The notes: a model not told the origin generated them from the letters alone. DNA of 64,000 bases from Streptomyces spinoverrucosus (GCF_006539505.1 NZ_BJND01000020.1:1-64000); one strand, 5' to 3'. Positions 16,845-26,038 are shown, numbered from the stretch's first letter. Numbers and translations: made by a program.

Positions 16845-19264
16845 CTACGGGGCGATGGGGCCGTTCCTCTCGTCGGGGTGTGCCGATAGGACGTAGCGGG
16901 TGGCGGAGAGGTTGGACAGGCCGAAGAGCTCCATCAGCCGGACGGGGTCGGCGCTGTGGCGCGCCTCGTCGACGATTCGGTCGACGCGTAGGCGGCCGGC
17001 TGGCAGGCCGACTCGTTGGAAGAGCTGCTGGACCACGCCGGCGCTGATGGGCGGGCCGGAGTCGTTGACGGCGGTGTTGCGGGTGACGAAGAGATGGGGG
17101 TTGGAGCTGTCGGGCCAGCGACGGTGGCGATGGAGTTCCCACGTTGTGGCCAGGCGCAGGGTGAAGGCGTCGAGGTAGATGACGTGGTCCATGCGTCCCG
17201 CACGGCGTAGGCGCAGTCGGCCCTTGCTGCGGTCGAGGTCGGTTCGTCGGAGGTGGACGAGCTGTCCGGGGAGGAGGGCGTAGATGGCGACGAGGGCGAC
17301 CATGAGGCGGTCGCGGGGATCATCGAGGCGGTCGAGGAGGCCGGAGATGCGGTCGGAGGGCAGCGCGGCCGGCACGGTTCGGTTGCTGGTGAGGGAGATG
17401 CTGCGGGCGGGATCGCGGAAGACGAGGCGTTCGCGCTTGAGGGCTCTAAAGAAGGAGCGCAGCGCGGTGTGCAGCCGGCGGGCCTGGTCGCCGCGGAGCG
17501 GGTCCAGGGCGTCCTCGATGTGCTTCTTGGTGATCTCGCGGGGATCGGTGTGCCCGTCGGCGATCCATGCTTCGAGGATGTGCAGGATGGCGGCCACATA
17601 GTTCTCGACGGTCTTGGGGCTGCGGGCCCGGCTGGGGGTGCTGCCTTGGCCGAGGAGTACGTCGATGAAGGTGTGCACGGCTGCGGAGAAGGTGGGGTGG
17701 CTGATGTCGGCGGCGCGGTGCCGGGCGCGGGCGATGCACGGATCGCTGGGGGGGGTTGGGCGTCGAGCAGGCCGCGTAGGCGGAGGTAGTTGATGACGCG
17801 CGCGCCTTGGAGGCTGGCGCTCATGGAGGCCAGGGCCCGGATGTCGCTCTCCTGGATGGGAAGGTCGGCACCGAGGTGTCCGGTCACGATGCGCAAGGTT
17901 CGGATGCTGCCGCTGAAGGAGTCGGTGTTCCATCCACGGCCGCGCATGTACGCGGTGAAGTCAGCGACCAGGTTGGCTGCCGCCGGGGTGAGGGTGGGCG
18001 GCCTGGTGGTGTCCAGACGGGTCCAATTGCGGGGCGGGGCCGGGAAGAGTTCCAGCTGGGCGGGGTCGAAAAGGTGCTCGGACGGCCGCTGTGCCGACCT
18101 GGCCCGGGCGCGGGCGCGGCGGCGTTTGAGGGCGAAGCGGCCTTGGAGCGCGGCGGTGCCGGGCAGCAGGCGTCCGACGGCCAGTCCGGCGGCGTGGGGG
18201 CGGGCGAACCATAGCTGGTCGCCGTTCTTCATCGCGATCTGGGCGGTGTCGACCTCGGTTTCGGCGACGACGATCCGGCACATGCGGCACATCCCGCCGC
18301 TGAGCATCAAGGTGCGGTGGCAGCGGTCGCACTCGGCTTCGTTGCCGCCGCGTTTGCGGATCTCGTAGCACCAGCTGGTGCACGGCACACATAGGACCCG
18401 GCGGTCGTTCGCCCAGGCCAGGCAATGCGTGCACTGTCCCCGCAGCTCAGGTTCGCGCTGTCCGCGGCGAGGCCCGGTCCCGCGCGGCGGAGCCAGCCGG
18501 CGCGGTGGGGGCGGTGCGAGGAGACCGGCACGGTCCAGGGCCTTCCCGAGGATCGGGCCGTTGTAGAGGAGGTCTTTCAGGGACTCGGTGGCGACCTGGT
18601 CCTGGTCGGGGTCGCGGGCGGCCAGCGCCAGGCGGGCGAAGCCTTCGAGCCGCCAGATCCACATGGTCCGGGCGCGTACCCGGCGCTCGTCAGCCAGCTG
18701 CTGCAGCTGCTGCAGCTGCTCGGCGACGGCCTCGAAACCGGGGATGTTCCGGTCACCGATGCGGGCCGCGTGGGTGCGGGCGAAGCGACGGGCCGGGGTC
18801 GGGAAGAGCCCCAGTTGCCCGGGAACCTGAACAGGGCAGATCCGGGGATCGTCCCGGACCGGCTGGGGAAGCCGGTCCCGTAACCATGCGGGGCTGCCCG
18901 CGCGGCGCCCGGATCTGCCCTGGGGCATCCGGACCGGCCTCGCCTCGGGCAGGGCGATCCCCTCGATGTCCAGGACGAGCTGACGCGGCCGGCCCGGCAC
19001 GAGGGCCTCGTCGCGGAGCTCGCCCCAGGCCCAGGGATTGTCTTCCCCAAGGCGGACAGCCAGCAGGCAAGGCGCGCACACACCCGCCCGCGTCACCGGC
19101 ACGGTCCACGCGCATCGGCGGCACGGAGCCTCGCTCCAGCCATCTCTGCCCGAGGAAACGCGGATCCACGCCCACGCGCATCGAGGGCACATGGCGTTCC
19201 CGTTCACCGCTCCCCAGCTCGCGCACGTCTCGCACGACCCGAGCAGCCGGAATCCCCTGATCAA
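16845..19264 (-). pseudogene. Multi zinc-ribbon protein with degenerate tyrosine-recombinase fold, frameshift in a G8 run
   Basis: The frame from about TTG 19264 has Cys pairs in GSCETCASWGA, CPRCAWAW, CRRCAW and CAPC, then a second set in CTHCLAW, CVPCTSW, CDRCHR and CRMCR, so about four zinc ribbons, then an ELFPAPPRNW linker and a helical core. At the run of eight G (17748-17755, plus strand) the frame must shift to reach the recombinase-like C-terminus (VHTFIDVLLGQG to YVLSAHPDERNGPIAP). There the GLR position reads ALL, the HxLR position reads GRLR, LGH reads FGL, and the Tyr in SATRYVL remains. One indel in the homopolymer restores a product of roughly 800 residues. The start is uncertain. 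Confidence 0.65.
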
Positions 19265-19275
19265 CGGTCGACCAG

Positions 19276-19608
19276 TCAGTTCGGCGGCAGCGGACGCCGG
19301 GCTCCGCCGCTGCCCGGCCGGGGGATCGGGCGTGCGGGCCCGTTCTCGCCGACGGCACGCTGCTCGGTCTCCGGGCGTCCCTCGGCCGCCGCCAGCGGCT
19401 CGGCCTCCATCAGGTCCGCGACCGTGCACTGGAGGGCGGCGCAGATCTTGTCCAGGTCCTCCAGCCGGACGGTGACCGGCTTGTTCGACCACAGCACAGC
19501 CACCTTGCTCAGGGACGGGGTGAACCCCACCTCCCGAAAGGCCGCCTGCAACTGGGTCGGGCGCCAGATGTCGCGCTTGGCCGCGGCCCAGCGCAGGTTC
19601 CATTTCAA
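19276..19608 (-). CDS. Small Cro/C1-type HTH protein, homologue of the 11794 gene
   Basis: The 110-residue protein begins MKWNLRWAAAKRDIWRPTQL and continues VAVLWSNKPVTVRLEDLDKI to CAALQCTVADLMEAE. It matches the 95-residue protein at 11794-12081 in the start, the W-S-x-x-P-x-T-V-R-L centre and the C-x-x-x-D-L end. The start is TTG at 19608 with GGAGG about 10 bases before it. The stop lies just before the zinc-ribbon gene, so the pair is probably co-translated. It is DNA-binding by fold; its role in the element is inferred. Confidence 0.75.
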   Translation of the reverse strand: MKWNLRWAAAKRDIWRPTQLQAAFREVGFTPSLSKVAVLWSNKPVTVRLEDLDKICAALQCTVADLMEAEPLAAAEGRPETEQRAVGENGPARPIPRPGSGGARRPLPPN

Positions 19609-20248
19609 TGGATCACGCCTCCGTGCTCAGCCGGCGAACCGCTCGCCGGGAAGATCGGAGAGAACTACTGAAATCTGCGAGAAATCGTCAGATACTCACA
19701 CGATCGAGTGAAGCGTCTACCCACGGCTCCGACCTGCATGAACAGCCATAACTCCCGCACGGAGCATCGGAACGAACCCGTCGGCGCTCCAGTTTCCAGC
19801 CCGCCGGCACCCGCTCGGCGGACCTGCGGCGACTGGGGCACCGGAGCCCCGGTTCTCCAGGCTGATAGATGTCTCACGAGACACCCCAACACCCACCCAC
19901 TGTCCTCGACTATTGGGGAGGCGGTCCCGTTGGGCCGACGCTCGCCTGTCCCGTCCCTCAAGTCGGCTGCCTCTCGACGGGCGAGAGGCAGTGGGACGAC
20001 GACGCCAGAGCGCTACTGCCAGCGGTGCATCATCCACCGCTCTAGTCCCGGGGCGCTATTCAGCCGTTGTAGAGCTCGTCGAGGCGGCTGATGCCGCCTC
20101 TTTTGTCGGTACGACAGGGCCGCTGAACGCTACGCTGGCCGGCCTCGGGCTGGAAGGGGTGACGGCGTAGCCGCGTTGGAGGCCATCCTGCTGGGCGCGC
20201 GGAGTGGTTCCGCCAGCCCGCTGCTGCGGATGGCTTCGGCCAGCCTCT
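19609..20248. other. Intergenic region between recombinase module and IS701-like element
   Basis: No frame has a recognisable family. The stretch includes a 12-of-14 palindrome TGTCTCACGAGACA at 19870-19883 and probably the promoter of the leftward HTH gene. A short plus-strand frame ending at 20170 (VELVEAADAASFVGTTGP...) may be a decayed gene end but cannot be identified. Confidence 0.4.
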
Positions 20249-21702
20249 AGTACTCCAGTGTGACTTCGCGATCTTGGGTCGGACCCGCGTGAGAACTGGA
20301 ACGGCCACCGCGTGATCATCAAGGGTTGTGTGGACTCATGACGATCGTGCGGTGGCCGCAGGTCACAGCATAGACGGCGCCCGCTGGCGGGAGATGTTCG
20401 AGCAGGTAATGGCCCGGATCGCGGGCCGTTTCGGCCGAGTTGAGCCGAGGGCGAGTGCCCGCGCCTATCTGCTCGGGCTGCTGTCGAAGGCAGAGCGGAA
20501 GAACTGCTGGCAACTGGCCGAACAGACCGGCCTGGCCCGGCCGGGGCCGATGCAGCGGCTGCTGCGCTCCGCCCGCTGGGACGCCGACGCCGTCCGCGAC
20601 GACCTGCGCGCCTACGCCGTCGAACACCTCGGCACCGACGGTGGTGTCCTCATCGTGGACGAGACCGGCTTTGTGAAGAAGGGCCACTCCTCGGCGGGAG
20701 TGCAACGCCAGTACACCGGCACCGCCGGGCGCATCGAGAACTCGCAGGTCGGCGTCTTCCTCGCCTATGCCACCAGCCCGGGGCGGGCGCTGGTCGACCG
20801 CCGGCTCTACCTGCCCGAGCAGTCCTGGTGCTCCGATCCCGAGCGCCGCCACGCTGCCGGGATACCCGACGAAGTGCAGTTCCAGACCAAGCCCCGCCTG
20901 GCCTGGGAGATGATCGCCGCCGCGCAGGAGGCCGGGGTGAAGGCACGATGGGTGACCGGCGACGAAGCCTACGGGCAGGACCCGCAGCTTCGTGCAGCCC
21001 TGGAAGCGCGCGGCACCGGCTACGTGATGGCCGTCGCCTGCTCGACGCGGGGTGCGGATCAACCACGGCCGCACCCCTGTCCGCGCGGACACCGTCGCCG
21101 CCCGACTGCCCGCCACCGCCTGGCAGCGGCACAGCGCCGGAGCCGGTGCGAAAGGCCCGCGCTACTACGACTGGGCCTGGGTCCACATCGGCAGCGACAA
21201 CCACCGCCACCTGCTGATCCGCCGCAACCGCACGACCGGTGAACTCGCCTTCTACCTGTGCTGGTCACCCACCACGGTCACTCTTGCGGAGCTGGTCCGC
21301 GTCGCCGGTGTCCGCTGGAGCGTCGAGGAGTCCTTCCAGGCCGCCAAAAGCCAGGTCGGACTCGACCACTACCAGGTCCGCAACTGGACCTCATGACACC
21401 GGCACATCACCCTCGCCATGCTCGCCCTGGCCTTCCTGACCGCCCTCGCAGCCAGCACGGCACTAGACCGGACCGCCGATCCACACCAGCCCGCCCGCAG
21501 CCGCGATCCGATCGCCTTGACGGTCCCGGAGATCCGCCACCTGCTCGCCGCCGTCCTCACCCCGCCGGCCATGACCACCGCCAGACTGCTGCACTGGTCC
21601 GCCTGGCGCAGACGCCACCAGGCAACCGCCCGGCGCTGCCACTACCGACGACGCTCCGCCGACGAACCCACCGGATAGATCACGAAACCGCACTGGAGTA
21701 CT
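20249..21702 (+). mobile_element. IS701-like insertion sequence with inverted repeats
   Basis: The left end AGTACTCCAGTG (from 20249) and the right end CACTGGAGTACT (to 21702) are perfect 12-bp inverted repeats. The similarity continues inwards (TGACTTCGCGATC against TAGATCACGAAACCG read in reverse). The element is about 1.45 kb and has one transposase gene. No clear target duplication is visible in the flanks. Confidence 0.8.
20328..21678 (+). pseudogene. IS701-like transposase with one frameshift and one nonsense codon
   Basis: The N-terminal two thirds (to ARGTGYVMAVACSTR) contains VLIVDETGFVKKG with the first catalytic Asp and WVTGDEAYGQDPQLR with the second. An extra G in the run at 21049-21052 shifts the frame, and RINHGRTPVRADTV continues one frame on through GVRWSVEESFQAAKSQVGLD, which holds the catalytic Glu. 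A TGA at 21394-21396 replaces the Trp of the usual NWTSWHRHITLAM. The remaining C-terminus is open to 21678. The transposase is inactive as sequenced. Confidence 0.85.
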
Positions 21703-21722
21703 CGCCCGTCCAGTATGGCGAC

Positions 21723-22568
21723 CTATGGTTCGAGTTTGTACGGCGCCGGGCGGGCGGCCGGGCCGAGTCGGGCCATGGCGCGCAGGATGTGCTTCGGCGG
21801 AAGCTGCCACCGCACCCGCGCCGGGACGGCGCGCAGCAGGGTGCCGGTGCGGCGCAGGCGGCGGGTGACGACGTCGGGTGCGGGGGCGGGACGGCCGTAC
21901 AACGCGTGGGCGTACGACGGCAGGGAGGCGTACGCCAGCCCGGCGACCCGGCTCCACAGCAGCTCGCGCAACGGCGTCAGCGCCGGGGGTGTCGGCGGGC
22001 GGCGCAGGAAGGCGTCGACGTCCCTGGCCTCGGGTCCGGCGGCGAGTTCGGGCCGTACCTTCTCGAAGTAGGCGGCCATTTCGGCACGGTCGGCCGGTAC
22101 GGCGTCAGGGTCGAGGCCTACCAGGCGGGCGCTGGTCCGCTGTTCGCGTACGTAGCGGTCGGCCTGGGCGTCGGTGAGCGGGTAGCCGGAGCGGCGCAGC
22201 ACGTGCAGATAGGAGTCGATCTCGGCGCAGTGCACCCACAGCAGCAGGTCGGGGTCGTCGATCCGGTACTCCTCGCCGGTGTCCGGGTCGGTGGCCCGCA
22301 GCATGCTGTGGATCTTGCGGACGCGGGCGCCCGCACGCTCGGCGGCCTCGGTGGTGCCGTACGTCGTGGTGCCGACGAAGTTGGCGGTGCGCATCAGCCG
22401 GCCCCAGGCGTCGCGCCGGAAGTCGGAGTTCTGCAGGACGCCGCGCACGGCGCGCGGGTGCAGGGCCTGGAGGTGGAGCGCGCGGATACCGGCGATCCAC
22501 ATCATCGGGTCGCCGTGCAGCTGCCAGGTCACGGACCGTGGAGTGAACAGCCCCGGATCACCCGCCAT
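21723..22568 (-). CDS. Oxygenase MpaB family protein (DUF2236)
   Basis: The 281-residue protein begins MAGDPGLFTPRSVTWQLHGD. It has the family features: SVTWQLHGDPMMWIAGIRAL, HPRAVRGVLQNSDFRRDAWG, GTTTYGTTEAAERAGARVRK and LLLWVHCAEIDSYLHV, which include the conserved His and Arg positions of latex-clearing/MpaB-type haem enzymes. Members are predicted b-type haem oxygenases; the substrate is unknown. It ends about 20 bp from the IS701-like end, and its start lies 10 bp downstream of the acyl-CoA dehydrogenase stop on the same strand, so the two probably form an operon. Confidence 0.85.
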   Translation of the reverse strand: MAGDPGLFTPRSVTWQLHGDPMMWIAGIRALHLQALHPRAVRGVLQNSDFRRDAWGRLMRTANFVGTTTYGTTEAAERAGARVRKIHSMLRATDPDTGEEYRIDDPDLLLWVHCAEIDSYLHVLRRSGYPLTDAQADRYVREQRTSARLVGLDPDAVPADRAEMAAYFEKVRPELAAGPEARDVDAFLRRPPTPPALTPLRELLWSRVAGLAYASLPSYAHALYGRPAPAPDVVTRRLRRTGTLLRAVPARVRWQLPPKHILRAMARLGPAARPAPYKLEP

Positions 22569-22577
22569 GCGGGCAGG

Positions 22578-23756
22578 CTAACGCCGTACCCGGGGCATGC
22601 CCAGGCCGATCCACGAGATGATCTCGCGCTGGATCTCGTTGTTGCCGCCGCCGAAGGTGAAGATCACCGCGGAGCGGTAGCCGCGTTCCAGTTCGCCGTG
22701 GAGCACCGCGCCGGCCGAGCCCTCCTGCAACGCGCCTGTCGCGCCCACGACTTCCATGAGCCAGGCGTAGGCGTCGCGGCGCGCCTCGGAGCCGTAGACC
22801 TTGACGGCGGAGGCGTCCTGCGGGGTGAGCGTGCCGTGCTGGACGGCGCTGACCATCTGCCAGTTGAGGAGCTTCAGGGCGTCCAGGCGGGTGTGGGTCT
22901 GGGCGAGTCGGCGGCGGACCCAGGGCAGGTCGATGACGCGGCGGCCGTCGGTGAGCTTGGTGCGGCTCGCCCAGCGGCGGACGTCGTGCAGGGCGCGGAT
23001 CGCCATGGTGCCGTGTGCGGCGAGGGTGACGCGTTCGTGGTTGAGCTGGTTGGTGATCAGCCGCCAGCCCTGGTTCTCCTCGCCGACCCGGCGGGCGACG
23101 GGGACGCGGATGTTCTCGTAGTAGCTGGCCGTGGTGTCGTGCCCGGCGAGGGTGTTGATGACGGTGCAGGAGTAGCCGGGGTCGGTGGTCGGCACCAGCA
23201 GCATGGTGATGCCCCGGTGCGGCGGGGCGTCGGGGTCGGTGCGCACGGCGAGCCACACCCAGTCGGCGGTGTCGCCGTTGGTGGTCCAGATCTTGTGACC
23301 GTTGACGACGTACTCGTCGCCCTCGCGCACCGCCCGGGTCTTGAGGGACGCCAGGTCGGTGCCCGCGTCGGGCTCGCTGTAGCCGATCGCGAAGTCGATC
23401 TCGCCGGAGAGGATGCGGGGCAGGAAGTACGCCTTCTGCTCCTCGGTGCCGTACTGCATGATCGTCGGGCCGACGGTGTTCAGCGCCATCAACGGCAGCG
23501 GTACGCCCGCCTGGGCGGCCTCGTCGAAAAAGATGAACTGCTCCATCGCCGTCAGCCCACGCCCGCCGTACTCCTCGGGCCAGCCGACGCCGAGCCAGCC
23601 GTCGGTACCGAGCCGCCGGATGGTGTCGCGGTAGAACCGCTTCTGCGCGGCAGGCTCGGCATGCCGCAGATGGCCGTCGTCCGGCACCAGCTCTGCGAAG
23701 TAGGCACGCAGTTCGGCGCGCAGCCGCTGCTGCTCGGGCGTGTATTCGAGGTGCAC
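22578..23756 (-). CDS. Acyl-CoA dehydrogenase family protein
   Basis: The 392-residue enzyme has three ACAD domains: the N-terminal helical domain (VHLEYTPEQQRLRAELRAYF), the middle beta domain with the FAD/substrate signature AIGYSEPDAGTDLASL and VNGHKIWTTNGDTADWVW, and the C-terminal helical domain with FTFGGGNNEIQREIISWIGL. It should oxidise an acyl-CoA at the alpha-beta bond using FAD and an electron-transfer flavoprotein. GTG at 23756 (VHLEYTP) is the start at family length; longer upstream frames only read the tandem repeats. It is followed by the MpaB-like gene after 9 bp. Confidence 0.88.
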   Translation of the reverse strand: MHLEYTPEQQRLRAELRAYFAELVPDDGHLRHAEPAAQKRFYRDTIRRLGTDGWLGVGWPEEYGGRGLTAMEQFIFFDEAAQAGVPLPLMALNTVGPTIMQYGTEEQKAYFLPRILSGEIDFAIGYSEPDAGTDLASLKTRAVREGDEYVVNGHKIWTTNGDTADWVWLAVRTDPDAPPHRGITMLLVPTTDPGYSCTVINTLAGHDTTASYYENIRVPVARRVGEENQGWRLITNQLNHERVTLAAHGTMAIRALHDVRRWASRTKLTDGRRVIDLPWVRRRLAQTHTRLDALKLLNWQMVSAVQHGTLTPQDASAVKVYGSEARRDAYAWLMEVVGATGALQEGSAGAVLHGELERGYRSAVIFTFGGGNNEIQREIISWIGLGMPRVRR

Positions 23757-23861
23757 AGCGCCTCCAGGCTCCCAGGGCCGGTCGTGCCTGACGGCGCACA
23801 CCGTAGAACGTGTTCCAGAAATTGGGAATGGCAACGGTACGGGAAGTCCCCAGCGGCGGAG

Positions 23862-24325
23862 CCCAGCACGCCCACGGGCCCGGTCACCCGGCACACCCAC
23901 GGGACCCGTCCACCCAGGCCCCCGGGGCCCCAGCGTCCGGCACGCCGCAAGACCCGCCCGCCCAGCACACCCGCAGGACCCGGCTGTCCGGCACCCCGCG
24001 GAACCCCGTCTACCCAGCCGCCCGCGGAGCCCCACTGTCCGGCACATCCGCGAGACCCGCCCGCCCAGCACGCCCGCAGGACCCGGCTGCCCGACACCCT
24101 CGCGAAGCCCAGCACGCCCGCAGGGCCCCGGTTGCTCGGCACCCCGCCCAACCCCGTCTACCCAGCGCGCCCGTAGGCCTCGGCTGTCCCGCACGCCCGC
24201 AATGCCCGTCCGCCCAGCACGCCCGCAGGACCCGGCCGCCCGACACCCCCGCGTAGCCCAGCGCGCCCAGAAGGCCCCGCTGTCCGCCGCACCCCCCGAA
24301 GCCCCAGCGCGCCCAAGAAGCCGGG
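23862..24325. repeat. GC-rich tandem repeat array, 44-53 bp units
   Basis: Units start with CCCAGCACGCCCGCAGGACC or a variant at about 23862, 23913, 23961, 24013, 24064, 24108, 24161, 24213, 24257 and 24303. Each is followed by a GGCTGTCCGGCACCCCGCG-like half. Unit lengths vary from 44 to 53 bp. The array lies between two minus-strand genes and opens long meaningless frames on both strands. Confidence 0.8.
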
Positions 24326-24326
24326 C

Positions 24327-24701
24327 TCAGCCCAGTGTTCCCAGGAATTCCGTGCAGGCCCGGGCGGAGGCGCGGCATGCTGCTGCGGCGTCCTCGGCAG
24401 TGGGGTGGGCGTCGAAGGTGTGGGCGGAGTCCAGGCAGACGGTGCGGCACCACTCCAGTTGGACCCGTAGGGCCTCCTCGTCGGCGAGGGTCTGCTCGGA
24501 CAGCATCCGGCAGGTCGCGTCGCAGACCTCCGCGCACATGATGCCTTTGCGGCGCAGCAGCTCCTGCTCCTCGGTTCCGTCCGGATCCACCAGGCTCGCG
24601 CGCAGCGCGCACGCCCGCGCACACTCCGTGCACGCCTGCGCGCAGGCGAAGCGATCTTCCAGGAACCGGAAGACGTCCTGCTGCGAAGTCGTCGAAGTCA
24701 C
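24327..24701 (-). CDS. csp: Four-helix-bundle copper storage protein (Csp-like)
   Basis: The 124-residue protein is rich in spaced Cys: FACAQACTECARAC, IMCAEVCDATC, EWCRTVC and AACRASARAC, 11 Cys in CxxxC-type helical spacing. This is the pattern of Csp3-type cytosolic copper-storage proteins, in which the Cys line the core of a four-helix bundle and bind many Cu(I) ions. There is no signal peptide, so it is cytosolic. The GTG at 24701 (VTSTTSQQDVFRFLEDRF) fits family length better than the upstream M. The divergent neighbour encodes a ChaB protein. Confidence 0.85.
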   Translation of the reverse strand: MTSTTSQQDVFRFLEDRFACAQACTECARACALRASLVDPDGTEEQELLRRKGIMCAEVCDATCRMLSEQTLADEEALRVQLEWCRTVCLDSAHTFDAHPTAEDAAAACRASARACTEFLGTLG

Positions 24702-24823
24702 ACCGCGCGGGTAGCCATGGCCGCCCCCGCCAAACCCCCGAGGGGCGAAGGGTACGGCCTGTTTTCCGCCGTCGCTCGCGGGCACCCGGATCCCGACGAA
24801 CAAGGACAAGGGAGGTGGATCGG

Positions 24824-25228
24824 ATGCCCGGACGAGAGGAGCTCCCCTCGACCCTGGAGCGCTCCTCCCGGGAGGCCCAGCGCACCTGGATCAAGGCGCA
24901 CGACTCGGCGGTCGAGCAGTACGGCGAGGGCGAGCGGGCCCACCGCGTGGCCTACGGCGCGCTGAAGCACACGCACGAGAAGGTCGGCGACCACTGGGAG
25001 CGCAAGGAGGGCGGCCGCAAGGGCCCCTCGGACCCGCAGTCGGCCAGGCCGCGCGGCCAGGGCGGGCGCAGTGGCGAGGGCGTCGATGAGAGCGCCTCGA
25101 AGCAGCATCTCTACGACGTCGCCAAGCGGCTCGACATCGACGGCCGATCCCGGATGTCGAAGTCGGAGCTGCTCGACTCGATTCGCAAGGCGAACCGCTC
25201 CAAGACCCGCGCCGCCCGGTCCCAGTGA
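24824..25228 (+). CDS. ChaB family protein with Rho-N-like C-terminus
   Basis: The 134-residue protein begins MPGREELPSTLERSSREAQR, with a ChaB domain (TWIKAHDSAVEQYGEGERAH, RVAYGALKHTHEKVGDHW) in the first 70 residues. A charged Gly-rich linker and a small helical domain (SKQHLYDVAKRLDIDGRSRM, SKSELLDSIRKANR) like the Rho termination factor N-terminal fold follow. ChaB was named for a cation-transport regulator in E. coli; in actinobacteria its role is not established. GGAGGTGG at 24811-24818 supports the ATG at 24824. Confidence 0.85.
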   Translation: MPGREELPSTLERSSREAQRTWIKAHDSAVEQYGEGERAHRVAYGALKHTHEKVGDHWERKEGGRKGPSDPQSARPRGQGGRSGEGVDESASKQHLYDVAKRLDIDGRSRMSKSELLDSIRKANRSKTRAARSQ

Positions 25229-25265
25229 CCCGGTTCACTGTCGATTTAGGGGGTATTCGTCCGAT

Positions 25266-25631
25266 ATGAACACTGCATCCATGCAGCTGGCCGCGCCGAG
25301 CGGACTGCTCCTGCTCGTGCCGATCGTGGTCGCCGTCGCCGTTCTCGTCGTGCTGTGGGGGGGCTTCTGGCTCGGCAACCGCGTCAAGCTCGGTGAACCT
25401 CCGCGCCCGCGCCCGGAGGAGCAGCCGCACCTGCCGCCGGAGGGCGCGGTGCACGAGATCCGCGAGAACCGGGAGCCGGACGACGTGCCCGTGATCCCCA
25501 AGGGCGGTCGCCCGCTCACGCCGTACGAGCTGACCAACATGCGGACCCGGCCGAGCGCGTCGAAGGACCGGCCCCGCTGGGGCAAGGGCACCACCGGTTC
25601 GTTCGGCGGCGGCGGGCTCGGCGCGCACTGA
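25266..25631 (+). CDS. DUF6479 family small membrane protein
   Basis: The 121-residue protein has one N-terminal membrane helix (LLLLVPIVVAVAVLVVLWGG, residues about 14-33) followed by a proline- and charge-rich tail with PRPRPEEQPHLPPEGAVHEI and the REPDDVP and LTPYELTNM segments of this Streptomyces family. Its function is unknown. It starts at the ATG at 25266, 37 bp after the chaB-like gene, and the two may be co-transcribed. Confidence 0.8.
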   Translation: MNTASMQLAAPSGLLLLVPIVVAVAVLVVLWGGFWLGNRVKLGEPPRPRPEEQPHLPPEGAVHEIRENREPDDVPVIPKGGRPLTPYELTNMRTRPSASKDRPRWGKGTTGSFGGGGLGAH

Positions 25632-25684
25632 GCGCCGCCCCGGCAGCACGGACGCAGAGCAACAGACAGAGGGAAGGGAAGATC

Positions 25685-26038
25685 ATGGCCGACGCCGGCC
25701 GCAGCGCCCTGCCACTGCCCGACTACGACCATCTGCCGATCGGCGGTCTGGAGGCCCGTGTGCGGTCGCTGACCACCGAGGAGGTCGAGGAGCTCCTCGC
25801 GTACGAGCGGACGCACGCCGACCGGGTGCCGGTGACCGAGCTGCTCACCACGCGGCTGGAGCAGCTGAAGGCGGGCGCGGAGCCGACGTCCGGCGACCCG
25901 TCGGCGCTGCGCCCCGAGCAGGGCCCAGCGGGCCGGGCCGGCTCCCCGGTGTCGCCCGCGACATCGCCGGAGCCCTCCAGCCCGCCGCCGCACGGGACAC
26001 CGGACCAGCGGGGGAAGCCGAAGGGGGACCGTACGTAG
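25685..26038 (+). CDS. Conserved small actinobacterial protein, function unknown
   Basis: The 117-residue protein begins MADAGRSALPLPDYDHLPIG. Its N-terminal half has an LPLPDYDxLP motif, LEARVRSLTTEEVEELLAYE and HADRVPVTELLTTRLEQL, a conserved helical domain seen widely in Streptomyces. The C-terminal half is a Pro/Ser/Gly-rich, probably disordered tail. GGGAAGGGA lies before the ATG. It is soluble, with no catalytic motifs. Confidence 0.7.
   Translation: MADAGRSALPLPDYDHLPIGGLEARVRSLTTEEVEELLAYERTHADRVPVTELLTTRLEQLKAGAEPTSGDPSALRPEQGPAGRAGSPVSPATSPEPSSPPPHGTPDQRGKPKGDRT

Larger units (their letters stand above)
16845..19608 (-). mobile_element. Second HTH + zinc-ribbon recombinase module
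   Basis: On the minus strand an HTH gene (19608 to 19276) is followed by a long zinc-ribbon/recombinase-like gene (about 19264 to 16845), the same order as at 11794-13652 but with strongly diverged sequence. No catalytic tyrosine recombinase precedes the HTH gene: the 640 bp upstream contains nothing similar, then an IS701-like element. It is either a partial element or a variant that works without the catalytic partner. End repeats were not found. Confidence 0.55.

Noticed and set aside
19265..19603. N-terminal extension of the zinc-ribbon recombinase-like protein at 16845
   Set aside because: It overlaps the HTH gene in another frame and has no zinc-ribbon or family features before about 19264.
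19870..19883. TGTCTCACGAGACA, resembling a parS centromere site
   Set aside because: Two central mismatches to a palindrome, differs from the TGTTTCACGTGAAACA consensus, and no ParA/ParB gene is nearby.
21258..24176. Very long plus-strand open frame across the MpaB-like and acyl-CoA dehydrogenase genes
   Set aside because: It is antisense to two clear enzymes and runs through the tandem repeats; no family similarity.
23757..24194. N-terminal extension of the acyl-CoA dehydrogenase
   Set aside because: The extension reads only tandem repeat DNA, and the family start matches GTG 23756.
23862..24325. CRISPR array
   Set aside because: The repeats are contiguous with no unique spacers, unit length varies, and no cas genes are present.
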